Assembly: GCF_001672895.1 (NCBI RefSeq) | Contig: NZ_LZKP01000065.1 | Location: 1 to 64,000 of the forward strand | Direction of reading: 5' to 3' | From: Mycobacterium sp. E740 | GTDB taxonomy: Bacteria; Actinomycetota; Actinomycetes; Mycobacteriales; Mycobacteriaceae | Length of the DNA: 64,000 bases | Part shown: positions 9,138 to 18,130 of the stretch, one piece after another | Layout of the letters: each line of letters starts with the position of its first letter | How positions within the stretch are numbered: position 1 is the stretch's first letter | Program-made: the position numbers and the translations under genes | Notes under the pieces: generated by a model | Database searches by the model: none | What the model saw: only the letters and a program-made list of their open reading frames with translations | Told to the model about the DNA's origin: nothing

Positions 9138-9977
9138 ATGGCTGCACGTGACGCGGTGGTGATCACCGCTGAGGAGTTGGGCCGCCGGCTGGGCGCCGGT
9201 GAGCCGGTGACGCTGTTGGATGTGCGCTGGCAGCTCGGCGAGCCGGACGGCCGCGCGTCGTACGAACGCGGGCACCTGCCCGGGGCGGTGTATGTGTCGC
9301 TCGAGGACGAGCTGAGCGACCACAGCGTCGAGGGTCGAGGGCGTCATCCGCTGCCGTCCGGAGCGACGGTGCAAGAGGCTGCGCGCCGGTGGGGTGTGCG
9401 GGCCGGCGTGCCCGTCGTCGTCTACGACGACTGGAACCGCGCCGGCTCTGCGCGCGCGTGGTGGGTGCTGACCGCGGCGGGCATCGACGACGTTCGCATC
9501 CTCGACGGCGGGCTCGAGGCGTGGACGGCCGCAGGAGGCGAACTGGAGTCCGGCGCCATCGCACCCGAACGCGGGGATGTCACGGTGGCCCACGATGACC
9601 TGTACGCCGGTGCTCGCCTGACGGTCACCGCTGACGCGCTGCTCGGCTCGGAGTTGCTGCTGCTCGACGCCCGGGCGGCCGAACGCTTCCGCGGTGACGT
9701 CGAACCGGTCGACCCCGTCGCCGGGCACATCCCCGGCGCGGTCAACGTGCCGAGCACCGGCCTGCTGGCCGAGGACGGCACTCTGCACGCCGATCTGGCC
9801 GAGCGGGTCGGCGCTCTCGGGGACGGCGACGTCGCGGTCTACTGCGGGTCGGGTGTCACCGCGGCGGTGACGGTCGCGGCGCTCGCCGCGGCGGGGGTGG
9901 ACGCCGCGTTGTTTCCGGGTTCGTGGTCGGAGTGGAGTTCGGATCCTTCGCGGCCGGTGGCCAGAGGACCTGAATAG
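9138..9977 (+). CDS. Two-domain rhodanese (3-mercaptopyruvate-type sulfurtransferase)
   Basis: 279 residues with two rhodanese modules: an N-terminal inactive one (LLDVRWQLGEPDGR, AYERGHLPGAVYVSLEDEL-like) and a C-terminal active one. The catalytic loop is C236-G-S-G-V-T-A. That loop matches 3-mercaptopyruvate sulfurtransferases (CGSGVTA) rather than thiosulfate:cyanide rhodaneses (CRKGVT). It would move sulfane sulfur to a thiol acceptor in the cytoplasm. It follows the HD hydrolase by 3 bases and ends at a strong hairpin. It resembles the SseA family, but the paralog cannot be fixed from sequence alone. Confidence 0.85.
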   Translation: MAARDAVVITAEELGRRLGAGEPVTLLDVRWQLGEPDGRASYERGHLPGAVYVSLEDELSDHSVEGRGRHPLPSGATVQEAARRWGVRAGVPVVVYDDWNRAGSARAWWVLTAAGIDDVRILDGGLEAWTAAGGELESGAIAPERGDVTVAHDDLYAGARLTVTADALLGSELLLLDARAAERFRGDVEPVDPVAGHIPGAVNVPSTGLLAEDGTLHADLAERVGALGDGDVAVYCGSGVTAAVTVAALAAAGVDAALFPGSWSEWSSDPSRPVARGPE

Positions 9978-9993
9978 CCCCTGCAGACGAGGC

Positions 9994-10029
9994 GAGGCCC
10001 TCCCGGGATACGCCGCCCGGGAGGGCCTC
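9994..10029. terminator. Bidirectional terminator hairpin
   Basis: A perfect 14-base-pair stem (9994-10007 with 10016-10029) with an 8-base loop. It sits between two convergent genes, the rhodanese and the small secreted protein. The stem is very GC-rich and has no T-tract on either side, so it is a hairpin-only, actinobacterial-style terminator likely to serve both strands. Confidence 0.8.
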
Positions 10030-10050
10030 TGTGGAGGAAATCGTTCGTGG

Positions 10051-10290
10051 TCAGGGGTGCCAGTCCGACTCGACCTGCTGCAGGTGCAGGATGCCGTGGC
10101 GATAGATGATCTGGGGCGGGTGTGCGACCGTGTGCGGCGTCGCGACGATCCCCGGCCGCGGCGTGTTGTCCGGCGTGTACGTGCCGGCCTCCGCGGTGCC
10201 TGCGAGACCGAGGGCCCCGGCCATGATTCCGGCCGCGACGAACGGCAGGGCCAGCAAGCGGGTGAAGCGGCGGTTCGTGTTGGTGCTCAT
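10051..10290 (-). CDS. Small secreted His-rich peptide, unknown function
   Basis: A 79-residue protein. Residues 1-35 are a clear Sec signal peptide: basic N terminus with NRRFTR, a hydrophobic core, and cleavage after AEA. The mature peptide is only about 44 residues and carries five histidines (PHT, AHP, RHG, LHL, WHP) and no cysteine. I do not recognise a family. Spaced histidines could bind metal, but that is inference. The ATG is preceded by a purine-rich AGGAGAAA sequence. The gene stands alone between a terminator hairpin and the divergent dehalogenase gene. Confidence 0.7.
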   Translation of the reverse strand: MSTNTNRRFTRLLALPFVAAGIMAGALGLAGTAEAGTYTPDNTPRPGIVATPHTVAHPPQIIYRHGILHLQQVESDWHP

Positions 10291-10472
10291 CGTGTTTCTC
10301 CTCGTGAAGTTCGAATACCGGGGTGTTCCGGTGATGGCTCAACAGTGCTGCACCGCGGCGACGGTGTATGTCGGCCGACCGGCGGGCGGACCGGATGAAT
10401 CCCGTGTCCGCCGATCGGGGGAAGCGACCGGCCGCGTCGTTCTACGCTTCATCCGGCGGACAGGAGCACACC

Positions 10473-11369
10473 ATGGACGTTCTGCGTACTCCCGACGAGC
10501 GCTTCGCGAACCTCGCGGGCTACCCGTTCGAACCGCACTACGCGGAAGTCACCGCAAGTGACACCCCGTCGCTGCGGATGCACTACATCGACGAGGGTCC
10601 GAGCGACGGCCCGCCCGTCGTGCTGCTGCACGGCGAGCCGACGTGGAGTTACTTGTACCGCACCATGATCGGGCCGCTGGCGGCCGGCGGCTGCCGGGTG
10701 CTCGCGCCGGACCTGATCGGTTTCGGACGCTCCGACAAACCGGGGCGCATCGAGGACTACACCTACCTACGGCACGTCGAGTGGGTGACGTCGTGGTTCG
10801 AGGCGCTCGACCTGCGTGACACGACGATCTTCGTGCAGGACTGGGGCTCGCTGATCGGGTTGCGCATCGCCGCCGAACAGGGCGATCGCGTCGGGCGCAT
10901 CGTGGTCGCCAACGGTTTCCTGCCTGCCGGGCAGACGTCGGCGAACGTGCCGTTCCGCGTCTGGCGTGCCTTCGCCCGCTACACGCCGGTGTTCCCGGCC
11001 GGCCGCATCGTCGCGTTCGGCACCGTCACCGACGTGCCCGCGCGAATCCGCAGTGGATACGATGCGCCGTTCCCGCACAAGCGTTTTCAGGCGGGCGCGC
11101 GCGCGTTTCCTGCTCTGGTGCCGACCGCGGAGGACGATCCGGCACTACCCGCCAACCGCGCCGCCTGGGAAACGTTGGGCCGCTGGAAGAAACCGTTCCT
11201 GTGCGTCTTCGGCGCCAAGGACCCGATACTCGGCCGCGCCGACCGCCCGCTGATCGAGCATGTGCCGGGCGCGGCCGGTCAGCCGCACGCCCGAATCAAC
11301 GGCAGCCACTTCGTGCAGGAGGACTGTGGGCCCGAGCTGGCCGCACGCATCCTGCAGTGGAGCAGTTAG
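10473..11369 (+). CDS. dhmA: Haloalkane dehalogenase (DhmA-type, HLD-I)
   Basis: 298 residues of the alpha/beta-hydrolase fold. The signature [11 protein letters not shown] gives the oxyanion hole. The nucleophile is D123 in VQDWGS, with the neighbouring W124 as a likely halide ligand. The acid is probably D250 (FGAKDP) and the base H279 (NGSHFVQED). This pattern is that of HLD-I dehalogenases, which hydrolyse haloalkanes to alcohol plus halide. The ATG at 10473 follows GGACAGGAG at good spacing; an upstream in-frame start lacks a site. It overlaps the convergent DUF3060 gene by 4 bases. The natural substrate is unknown. Confidence 0.85.
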   Translation: MDVLRTPDERFANLAGYPFEPHYAEVTASDTPSLRMHYIDEGPSDGPPVVLLHGEPTWSYLYRTMIGPLAAGGCRVLAPDLIGFGRSDKPGRIEDYTYLRHVEWVTSWFEALDLRDTTIFVQDWGSLIGLRIAAEQGDRVGRIVVANGFLPAGQTSANVPFRVWRAFARYTPVFPAGRIVAFGTVTDVPARIRSGYDAPFPHKRFQAGARAFPALVPTAEDDPALPANRAAWETLGRWKKPFLCVFGAKDPILGRADRPLIEHVPGAAGQPHARINGSHFVQEDCGPELAARILQWSS

Positions 11370-12088
11370 CCCTGGGTCACGGTGTTGCGCGACGTGGCGT
11401 CGATCCGCGGATCACCGGAGTGGTAGACCACCTCGTTGTCGAAGCCTGACGCGCCGATCGTGTCGGTGCTGTCGATGGTCACCCGGTTGTCGACGCCGGA
11501 GACCGTCACACTCAGGCAGTGGCCGAGCAGGGTCACCGTGTTGTTGACGCCGCTGACGCTGATGTTGCTGCCGTTGCACTCGACGGTCTCGGTCTTCTCC
11601 ACCCCGGACACGCTGTACTGACCGCCCGCGGGGGCCTCGGCGACCTTCGGCGGTCGGTCCTGCGTCGGCAGCGCGGTGGGCGCGTTGCGCGACGGCCCGA
11701 TCGTGACGCCGCCCTGGCGAGGGCTGTCGCCGTTGACGTCGGGAAACCCCGGTCGGGTGGTGATCCGGTCCGGCGTCGACGACATCGACGACCACACGAT
11801 CACGCCGACACCGGCGACGACGAGGGCCGCGACCGCTCCGATCAGTCCGAAGATCAGCCCGAACGGTGCGCCCTTCTTGGTCGGCCCCGGCGGGAAGCTG
11901 ACGCCGAACGGCGGCGCGCTGTACGGCGACTGCTGCTGGTACGGCGGACCGTAGACGGGCGGAGGCAGGGCCGCCGTCTGCTGCGTGCCACCGGCGGGGT
12001 CGTTGGCGCCCAGTTCGACCGCCCCGTAGTCGGCCAGTGGTTGCTCCAGCTGCCTGATCCTGGCCTCCGGGTCATCCTCGGGGTTCAT
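11366..12088 (-). CDS. DUF3060-type membrane-anchored protein
   Basis: 240 residues. It has an acidic, proline/glutamine-rich cytoplasmic N terminus ([12 protein letters not shown]), one transmembrane helix at about 76-100, and an outside part ending in repeated short strands: [24 protein letters not shown]. Such strand repeats are typical of the mycobacterial DUF3060 family and suggest a small beta-solenoid. Function is unknown. The ATG at 12088 is chosen because the frame upstream has no homology. It is convergent with dhmA (4-base overlap) and divergent from the FAD reductase. Confidence 0.8.
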   Translation of the reverse strand: MNPEDDPEARIRQLEQPLADYGAVELGANDPAGGTQQTAALPPPVYGPPYQQQSPYSAPPFGVSFPPGPTKKGAPFGLIFGLIGAVAALVVAGVGVIVWSSMSSTPDRITTRPGFPDVNGDSPRQGGVTIGPSRNAPTALPTQDRPPKVAEAPAGGQYSVSGVEKTETVECNGSNISVSGVNNTVTLLGHCLSVTVSGVDNRVTIDSTDTIGASGFDNEVVYHSGDPRIDATSRNTVTQG

Positions 12089-12194
12089 GCGCGAATGGTG
12101 CCACACAGTCGTTTGACCCGCCCGCGGATCGGCGAGTGTGACCGATCGCTGACATCTGTGGTTATTTGCTGCTCGATGTTGGTACTCAGGAAGA

Positions 12195-13328
12195 GTGGTG
12201 CCCGCAGGTTTCATCGTCGTCGGCAGCGGTCCTGCCGGGGTGAGCGCCGCCGAGACGTTTCGCAGCAAGCATCGCGACATCCCGGTGCGCATACTGACCA
12301 CCGACCCCGCGTTGCCGTACGCCAAGCCGCCGCTGAGCAAGGACTTCCTCTGCGGCCGCGACACCAAACTCGCGCTGCACAGTGAGCGCTGGTTCGAGCG
12401 CAACGACGTCGACCTGATCCGCGGCATCACCGTCGAGTCCATCGACCCCGACCGTCAGCAGGTCGTGACGGCGGGCGGTCAGCGCTACCCGTACTGGCAT
12501 CTGGTGGTGGCCGCCGGCTCGGCCGCGGTGCGGCCCGCGATTCCCGGCATCGAGTCCGCGCTGACGCTGCGGTCTTTCGCCGACGCGGTGGCGTTGAAGA
12601 TGGCTGCCCGCTACGCCGACTGCGCCGTGGTCATCGGCGCCGGGCTGATCGGCTGTGAGGCCGCGAGTTGCCTGGCCGCGCGCGGGGTTGCCACCATGGT
12701 GGTCGCGGCCGAACACGTTCCGCTGCAGCGCCGGTTCGGGCTGGAAGCCGGTGAGCGCGTGGCAAAGCTGTTGTCGGACAACGGTGTCCGGTTCGCGGGT
12801 GAGACTGAGGTGGCGGCGATCGAGGACTCCCGGGTGGTGCTCGGCAGCGGTGAGTCCGTCGACGCCGATCTCGTGATCTGTGCGACGGGTGTGCGACCCG
12901 ACATCCACCTCGCCGCGGCGGCGGGTCTGCGGACCCGCGACGGGCGCATCGTCGTCGACGAACACATGCGGACTTCGGCCCGCAACATCTACGCCGCAGG
13001 CGACGTCGCGTTGGCGCACAACGTCACCGCGGACCGGCCCATCCCCGCCGAGCACTGGCGCGACGCCGCGCACCAGGGCTACGTCGCCGGGATGAGCGCC
13101 GCGGGCCTCGACGCCGCCTGGGACACCGTGCCCGGGTTCTCCTGCACCATCGGCACGTCGGTGCTCAAGTACCGCGGTTGGGGCGTCGGCTACGACGACG
13201 CTCGCTTCGTCGACCACCGCACCGGGTTCACGGTCTGGTATGAGTCCGGCGGTGACGTCGTCGGAGTGCTGACACTGAACGCCGACGACGACCACCGCCG
13301 CGCCGACAAACTGTTGCGAATCGCTTGA
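12195..13328 (+). CDS. FAD-dependent pyridine nucleotide-disulfide (ferredoxin reductase-like) oxidoreductase
   Basis: 377 residues. It has an N-terminal FAD site (VVGSGPAGVSAAETF), YAKPPLSKDFL typical of ferredoxin/rubredoxin reductases, a second NAD(P) site (VIGAGLIGCEAASCL), then ATGVRPD and the FAD-binding NIYAAGDVALAH. It should pass electrons from NAD(P)H to a ferredoxin or an oxygenase, but no ferredoxin or P450 gene is next to it. Start is the first of two adjacent GTG codons. It ends 1 base before the convergent CorA gene. Confidence 0.87.
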   Translation: MVPAGFIVVGSGPAGVSAAETFRSKHRDIPVRILTTDPALPYAKPPLSKDFLCGRDTKLALHSERWFERNDVDLIRGITVESIDPDRQQVVTAGGQRYPYWHLVVAAGSAAVRPAIPGIESALTLRSFADAVALKMAARYADCAVVIGAGLIGCEAASCLAARGVATMVVAAEHVPLQRRFGLEAGERVAKLLSDNGVRFAGETEVAAIEDSRVVLGSGESVDADLVICATGVRPDIHLAAAAGLRTRDGRIVVDEHMRTSARNIYAAGDVALAHNVTADRPIPAEHWRDAAHQGYVAGMSAAGLDAAWDTVPGFSCTIGTSVLKYRGWGVGYDDARFVDHRTGFTVWYESGGDVVGVLTLNADDDHRRADKLLRIA

Positions 13329-13329
13329 C

Positions 13330-14310
13330 TCACAACCAGTCTCGGCGCTTGAACGTCAGATACAGCACGACCACCAGCACCGCGATCAGCGCGGTGCTGA
13401 TGATGAACCCGGTCACGGTCTCGATGCCGGGGTACAAGACGTTCTGGCCGTAGAAGCCGGTGATCGCCGTCGGCACCGCGATGATCGCCGCCCAGCCGGT
13501 GAGCTTCTTCATCACCGTGTTGAGCCGGGCGTCCTGCAGCGACAGGTTGGTCTCGAACACCGTTGTGATCATGTCGCGCAACGACTCCGTCCACTCCGAC
13601 ACCCGCAGCACGTGGTCGTAGAGGTCGGCGTAGAGCGGGTCCAGTTCGGGGGCGGTCTTGGCGTCGAGCCTGCGGTGCTGGATCGAGTTGACCACTTCGC
13701 GCATCGGCAGCACGACCCGTCGCAGCTGCACCAGATCCTTGCGCAGCCGGTAGGTCTTGCGCTGCAAGTTGCCGCGCTGCGGCCGGTCCTCGAACAGCTC
13801 GTCCTCGAGCGTCTCGATCTCGTCGTCGAGTTTCTGCACCGCCTCGAAGTGGCCGTCGACGACCACGTCCAGCAGGCCGTGCACCAGCGCGCCGACGCCG
13901 TGCTCCTGGCCGCCGAGCTCGTCGAAGCGCTGTGAGACGGTGTCGATGTCGAAGTCGGGGGACAACCGCACGGTGATCAGCCCTTGCGGAAGGACGAACC
14001 CCGAGATGCGGTGGCTCGACAACGGCGCGGCGCCGCCGTCCGATCCCTCACAGACCGCGTACACGGTGAAGAACGTATGCGTGCGGTAGACGACCGCCTT
14101 GGTGCGTTCGGACTCGGCGATCGCGTCCTCGACCGCCCAGGTGTTGAGCCCGAGTTCCTGCGCCAGTTCACTGAGGGTCGCGTGGTCGGGGCTGCAGATG
14201 TCACACCAGACCAGCGTGTCGTCCTCGGCGAGATAGTCCGAGATCGACGAGAACACGAAGTCGTCCTGCGCCTTGCCGCCGCGCCACACCCGGCCACGCA
14301 CATCGGTCAC
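13330..14310 (-). CDS. CorA-family divalent cation transporter with GQN signature
   Basis: 326 residues with a long soluble N-terminal domain and two C-terminal membrane helices, the normal CorA layout. The pore signature that is usually Gly-Met-Asn reads G288-Q289-N290 (context FYGQNVLYPG). In the CorA superfamily this loop sets ion selection, so the Met-to-Gln change may alter cation preference; related YGQN sequences occur in actinobacterial paralogs (recollection). The start is GTG. It lies 34 bases downstream of the HD-GYP regulator on the same strand, so read-through is possible. Confidence 0.88.
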   Translation of the reverse strand: MTDVRGRVWRGGKAQDDFVFSSISDYLAEDDTLVWCDICSPDHATLSELAQELGLNTWAVEDAIAESERTKAVVYRTHTFFTVYAVCEGSDGGAAPLSSHRISGFVLPQGLITVRLSPDFDIDTVSQRFDELGGQEHGVGALVHGLLDVVVDGHFEAVQKLDDEIETLEDELFEDRPQRGNLQRKTYRLRKDLVQLRRVVLPMREVVNSIQHRRLDAKTAPELDPLYADLYDHVLRVSEWTESLRDMITTVFETNLSLQDARLNTVMKKLTGWAAIIAVPTAITGFYGQNVLYPGIETVTGFIISTALIAVLVVVLYLTFKRRDWL

Positions 14311-14344
14311 CCCGACATCATGTCAGCGACGGACGCTCGGCGGG

Positions 14345-15913
14345 TCAGCCGAGCCCATGCTCCAACGCGTACATGCTCGCGCCGATCCGGTTCGAGACGC
14401 CGATCTTGGTGTACACGTGCTCGACGTGATTGCGCACTGTCTTCTCGCTGAGCACGAGCCTGGCGGCGATGTCCTTGTTGCTGGTGCCCTGCGCGACCAG
14501 ACGCAGCACCTGGACCTCGCGGGCCGTGAGCCCGCCCGGTCTCGCGTGCCGCCTGCCCGACGGTTGACCCGACGCCTGCAGCACCGCGTCGGCGGCGGCG
14601 GCGTCCAACTGTCCCTTGGACACTCGTTCTCGCAGCCGGCGGGCCGCACCCGCGGGACCGAGTGCTTCCCGGTACGGCCGCGGCTCCAGTGCGCTCTGGT
14701 AACTCACCGCGCAGGCCAGCACCCGGTCGGGCATGGCGAGCTGTCGTGCCGCGAGTCCGCGGGGATAGCCTGAGCCGTCGAGGGATTCGTGATGGTTCGC
14801 CGCGACCGCGGCGATGTCGCGCAGCGCGGGCACCTGCGACAGGATGCGTTCGGTCAGGTAGGGGTGCAGGCGCATCCGTTCGTATTCGGCCATGCTCAAC
14901 GCGGCGGATTTCGACCAGATCTGGTTCGACACCCCGATGCGGCCGAGATCGTGCACATAACCGGACCGCCGGGTCGTCGCGACCGCCACCTCGTCGAGCC
15001 CGAGCGCTTCGGCGGCCGTCCCGGCCAATTCCGCTACCGCTCGCGAATGCCCCAGTGTGAACGGGCATTTGAGGTCGACGAACTCACCCAGCGCGACCAA
15101 CAGCGCATCGAGCGACTGACCGTCGAGCCGAGCGGCACGGTCCGGCGCATGCTGTAGCGCGGTCGCCCACACGTCACCGGTCGACGGCACCGCCAGCACC
15201 CCCGCCGGGTCGGCGACGAACGCGTCGACGATCGCGGGGTCGAACTGGCCGCCACGCCTGCTGCGCGCCATCGCCACCGCGCCCTCGACGCCGTACTCGC
15301 GTTGGTGCACCTCGACCATGTCGGCGACTTGAGCCACCCGCATCTCGACCGGGATCGCCTCGCCCGAGGCGCCGGTCGGCAACCCGCCGCCGTCGAACCG
15401 CTCGAACGTGAAGCGCAGCGCGTGCTGCACGTCCTCGTCGAGGCCGATCCGCTGGGCCAGCAGACCCGCCGACGTGCAATGGGAGTGGATCAGCTGCGAG
15501 ATGTGCCCTCGCGCATTGGCATACAGCGTCGCAGCGGTCTTCAATCGGGTCAGCAACGACTCGCCGCGGCCGAGGTTCGTCAGCAGGAACCGTTGGTACG
15601 GCAACCCGGACCAGTCGATGAGGTAGGAGCTCCGCCGGACCGCGATGTCGTCGCCGAACCACCGGGCGTACTCGTGCGAGTCGGCATGGCAGCCGATCCA
15701 CATGATCAGCGTCGCGTAGTAGATGCAATCACGCTGTCGCTCAGAAAGATCGAGCCGGTCGGCCAGCCGCATCGCGATCAGCGCGGCCCGCAGCATGTGC
15801 TCGACGGGCTGGCCGAGACCGAGGTCGACGGCCACCGACAGCGCCGCGAGCACCTCTGCCCGGGTCGGGAACTCGTGCGTGGTCTGACGTCCGGCCACAG
15901 CCTGATTCTGCAC
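14345..15913 (-). CDS. Tandem HD-GYP / LuxR-type regulator
   Basis: About 522 residues. Residues 35-235 look like a degenerate HD-GYP domain: CHADS at the HD position and ERFDGGGLP at 171-179 where HExxDGxGYP is expected. Residues 275-440 form a well-preserved HD-GYP domain with H321-D322-L-G-R and [11 protein letters not shown] at 374-384. Residues 461-522 are a LuxR/GerE helix-turn-helix ([34 protein letters not shown]). The layout suggests cyclic-di-nucleotide or other phosphodiester turnover tied to DNA binding (inference). The GTG at 15913 is a choice; GTG at 15898 is also possible. The open frame upstream is a shadow. Confidence 0.8.
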   Translation of the reverse strand: MQNQAVAGRQTTHEFPTRAEVLAALSVAVDLGLGQPVEHMLRAALIAMRLADRLDLSERQRDCIYYATLIMWIGCHADSHEYARWFGDDIAVRRSSYLIDWSGLPYQRFLLTNLGRGESLLTRLKTAATLYANARGHISQLIHSHCTSAGLLAQRIGLDEDVQHALRFTFERFDGGGLPTGASGEAIPVEMRVAQVADMVEVHQREYGVEGAVAMARSRRGGQFDPAIVDAFVADPAGVLAVPSTGDVWATALQHAPDRAARLDGQSLDALLVALGEFVDLKCPFTLGHSRAVAELAGTAAEALGLDEVAVATTRRSGYVHDLGRIGVSNQIWSKSAALSMAEYERMRLHPYLTERILSQVPALRDIAAVAANHHESLDGSGYPRGLAARQLAMPDRVLACAVSYQSALEPRPYREALGPAGAARRLRERVSKGQLDAAAADAVLQASGQPSGRRHARPGGLTAREVQVLRLVAQGTSNKDIAARLVLSEKTVRNHVEHVYTKIGVSNRIGASMYALEHGLG

Positions 15914-15930
15914 GTTCAGGCCCAGCGGGA

Positions 15931-16686
15931 TCAGTGGGTTGTGCGGGAAAGGTCCAGGCGATCCGCGTCGAGGTGTCGCGCGGTGTCGAACGCCTCGAAC
16001 CGGCCCTGGGCGACCACACAGATGCCACGCTGAGGCAGTTGGAAGTCGGCCAGCTTGCCTTGCACCGGGTGCGGTCCCACCGGGCCGAGGTCGATGCCGT
16101 CCACGACGGCAGACGAGTCGGCGACCGCCCAGACCCGCCGCGGCGCGATACGGAACTCCTGGCCGTTGGGCAGATGGCCGGTCAGGCGCACCTTGCCGAT
16201 GCCCAGCGCCGGGCCGACGAGGCGGCTCATCGCGCGCAGCGTTTCGCGGTTGCGTGTCACGGCGACAGGTACCCGCGACGCGATGGCGCTCATCAGCCGG
16301 GTGGTCACGGTGGCTTCGATGTCGACGCGCCAATCCAGCACTCCCGCAATGGAAATCGCCAGCGACCACGGTGTCGGCCAGTGTGCGTCGACAGCGCAGA
16401 CGACGGGGTCGACCGCCGTCGCCGAGCTGAAGTACCGCGAGCAGCTCTGCGGTCCCGGCGTGGTGGCGTAGAACGTCCACACGCCCTCGGGCGTGCGATG
16501 CCACACCGACCGATACGCCGGTGAGAACGACGTCTCGGGGAAGTCGCGGTAGGCGAGGTAGTGGCCGTTGGCGAAGGGCAGGCCCATGACGCCGAAGCCG
16601 ACGACGCGCTCGTCATCGCCGTCGGGAAGGGGCATGGTCTTGGTGGCGGCCGCGCAGGCCTGTGGTGTGGTGGTCATGGCCGTCAT
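15931..16686 (-). CDS. Uncharacterised protein, possibly acetoacetate-decarboxylase-like
   Basis: 251 residues, not confidently recognised. It has no signal peptide or membrane helix. Conserved-looking stretches include [35 protein letters not shown] and CSRYFSSA; the overall beta-rich pattern with WRTFYA-type strands recalls acetoacetate decarboxylase-fold proteins, but this is weak. It ends 17 bases before the HD-GYP/LuxR gene on the same strand, so the pair is probably one transcription unit and this protein may be a partner or ligand binder for that regulator (inference). Alternative start: ATG three codons downstream. Confidence 0.6.
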   Translation of the reverse strand: MTAMTTTPQACAAATKTMPLPDGDDERVVGFGVMGLPFANGHYLAYRDFPETSFSPAYRSVWHRTPEGVWTFYATTPGPQSCSRYFSSATAVDPVVCAVDAHWPTPWSLAISIAGVLDWRVDIEATVTTRLMSAIASRVPVAVTRNRETLRAMSRLVGPALGIGKVRLTGHLPNGQEFRIAPRRVWAVADSSAVVDGIDLGPVGPHPVQGKLADFQLPQRGICVVAQGRFEAFDTARHLDADRLDLSRTTH

Positions 16687-16734
16687 CGTCTGTCGACGGC
16701 CGCGCCACCCACATGGGGCAACTGCCCCAAATCC

Positions 16735-17436
16735 TCAGCCGAGGCCGAACTCCTCTGCGAGTCCGTCGATGCCGGCGCGAATCGCCTGCAGCGCGGACTC
16801 GCGAGCCTTCATCTTGGTCCCCACGTGTGCGCCGGTGTGCAACGTCGTCGCGGCCTCGGTCGCCACCTCCTGCGCCCGCGCGAGCACCCGATCGGCCTCG
16901 ACGATCTCGTCGAGCCACCCGCCGGTGACAGCGTCGTCGCCGGAGAACGTCGACGCCAGCGCGGCGCCCCGCTGGAAAGCCGCCGGGGTCAACCGGAAGC
17001 GCATGATCTCCAGCGCGGCGATCGGGATCGTCATGCCGATCGCCACCTCGATGGCCTGGCAGCGGCTCTTCGGCTGGCCCACGCGGTGGTCACCGGACAG
17101 CAGCAGGAACGAGCCCATCGCGATCGCCGGACCCGTCGCCGCGATGACCACCGGCGCCGGGAACGTCAGGCAGCGCACCGACAGTTCGAACCCGCCGGCG
17201 AGCATCCCGTGCGCGGCCCGCGCATCGCCGGACTGGAACACCGACAGGTCGAACCCACCGCTGAACACCCGCTCGTTGCCCGCGAGCACGACCGCTTTGA
17301 CGGAGTCCTTCTCGGCCCGGTCGAGCGCCTCGTTGATCGCGGTCTGCATGGCCGGGCCGAGCACGTTGACCTTGCCGTCGTCCAATCGGATGGTCGCGAC
17401 GGAGTCCTGTAGTTCATAGCCGACGAGGCTGGTCAT
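16735..17436 (-). CDS. echA3: Enoyl-CoA hydratase/isomerase family protein EchA3
   Basis: 233 residues of the crotonase fold, shorter than the usual 255-280. The oxyanion-hole segments are present: NERVFSGGFDLS and ATGPAIAMGSFLLLSGDHR. The second catalytic glutamate region of classical hydratases is not clear (IEVAIGMTIPIAALEIMR), so hydratase activity is uncertain. The gene sits where echA3 (Rv0632c) lies in M. tuberculosis, next to the rec genes, which supports orthology. Its start overlaps the end of the upstream GH25-like gene by 23 bases. Confidence 0.85.
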   Translation of the reverse strand: MTSLVGYELQDSVATIRLDDGKVNVLGPAMQTAINEALDRAEKDSVKAVVLAGNERVFSGGFDLSVFQSGDARAAHGMLAGGFELSVRCLTFPAPVVIAATGPAIAMGSFLLLSGDHRVGQPKSRCQAIEVAIGMTIPIAALEIMRFRLTPAAFQRGAALASTFSGDDAVTGGWLDEIVEADRVLARAQEVATEAATTLHTGAHVGTKMKARESALQAIRAGIDGLAEEFGLG

Positions 17437-18121
17437 CGCTTCTCCTTTGGCTCGGCGCTGATCGTGTCGATGCTACGAAGTCCGTCCGCGAGCACGCACA
17501 GAGGTCCGCGATGCCGCACGCTCCGGCGAAGGCGGCCGGTGTCAACCCGTCGGCGGAGTTCATGTCGCACCGACCGAACGGCGGCGCACCCTCCGGCAGG
17601 CCCGCGCCGTGGCCGCTTCCGTCGGTGTACTGATGGGCCACTTTGCCCGGGTACGGCGGGTTGTGCGCGTACGCGGCGACCACGAGGCGGACGCCGGGCG
17701 GCTTGTCCGGCCACAGCGTGTCCAGGTCACCGACGTTGCCGTAACCGATGACCTTGGCCGTGCCGCCGACGAACTCACCCACCTCGGCGTAGGCGGCGTT
17801 GATGCCCGCCGACTGATCGCCGCGGATCTGGCCGCCCCACGACTCGACGTCGAGCATGACCGCCATCTTCGGGTGCGGTGTGCCGACCTGCTCGCGGAAC
17901 GTCTGCACCGCGCGCCGCCAGTCGGGCCGCCACACGAAGTACACGATGAAGAACGTCAGCCGCCCGTCGTCGGCGCTGCGGCGACACCAGCCATAGTTGT
18001 TGTGCCAGTGGCGATCTCGATACGTCCCGTCGTTGGAGCGGATGGCCAGCACCGAGTGGGGATAGCGGTCGTCGACGCCGGGCTGCCACTGCGAGACGTC
18101 GGCGTAGAGCGTGTCCGGCAC
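17414..18121 (-). CDS. GH25/lysozyme-like TIM-barrel protein
   Basis: 235 residues. The N terminus (YADVSQWQPG) and the internal strand VMLDVESWGG carry the D and DxE acidic pattern of GH25-type muramidases, followed by VIGYGNVGDL and VVAAYAHNPPYPGKVAHQYTDG, typical barrel strands of phage-lysin-like proteins. No signal peptide is visible, and the last 30 residues are polar and low in homology. The likely role is peptidoglycan or glycan binding or cleavage, but export is unexplained. It starts at GTG, 9 bases after the metallo-hydrolase stop, and overlaps echA3 by 23 bases. Confidence 0.6.
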   Translation of the reverse strand: MPDTLYADVSQWQPGVDDRYPHSVLAIRSNDGTYRDRHWHNNYGWCRRSADDGRLTFFIVYFVWRPDWRRAVQTFREQVGTPHPKMAVMLDVESWGGQIRGDQSAGINAAYAEVGEFVGGTAKVIGYGNVGDLDTLWPDKPPGVRLVVAAYAHNPPYPGKVAHQYTDGSGHGAGLPEGAPPFGRCDMNSADGLTPAAFAGACGIADLCACSRTDFVASTRSAPSQRRSDDQPRRL

Positions 18122-18130
18122 GCGAAAGCC

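Noticed and set aside
17414-18121. Prophage remnant
   Set aside because: Only one lysin-like gene is present; there is no integrase, capsid, tail or attachment repeat, so a prophage cannot be supported.
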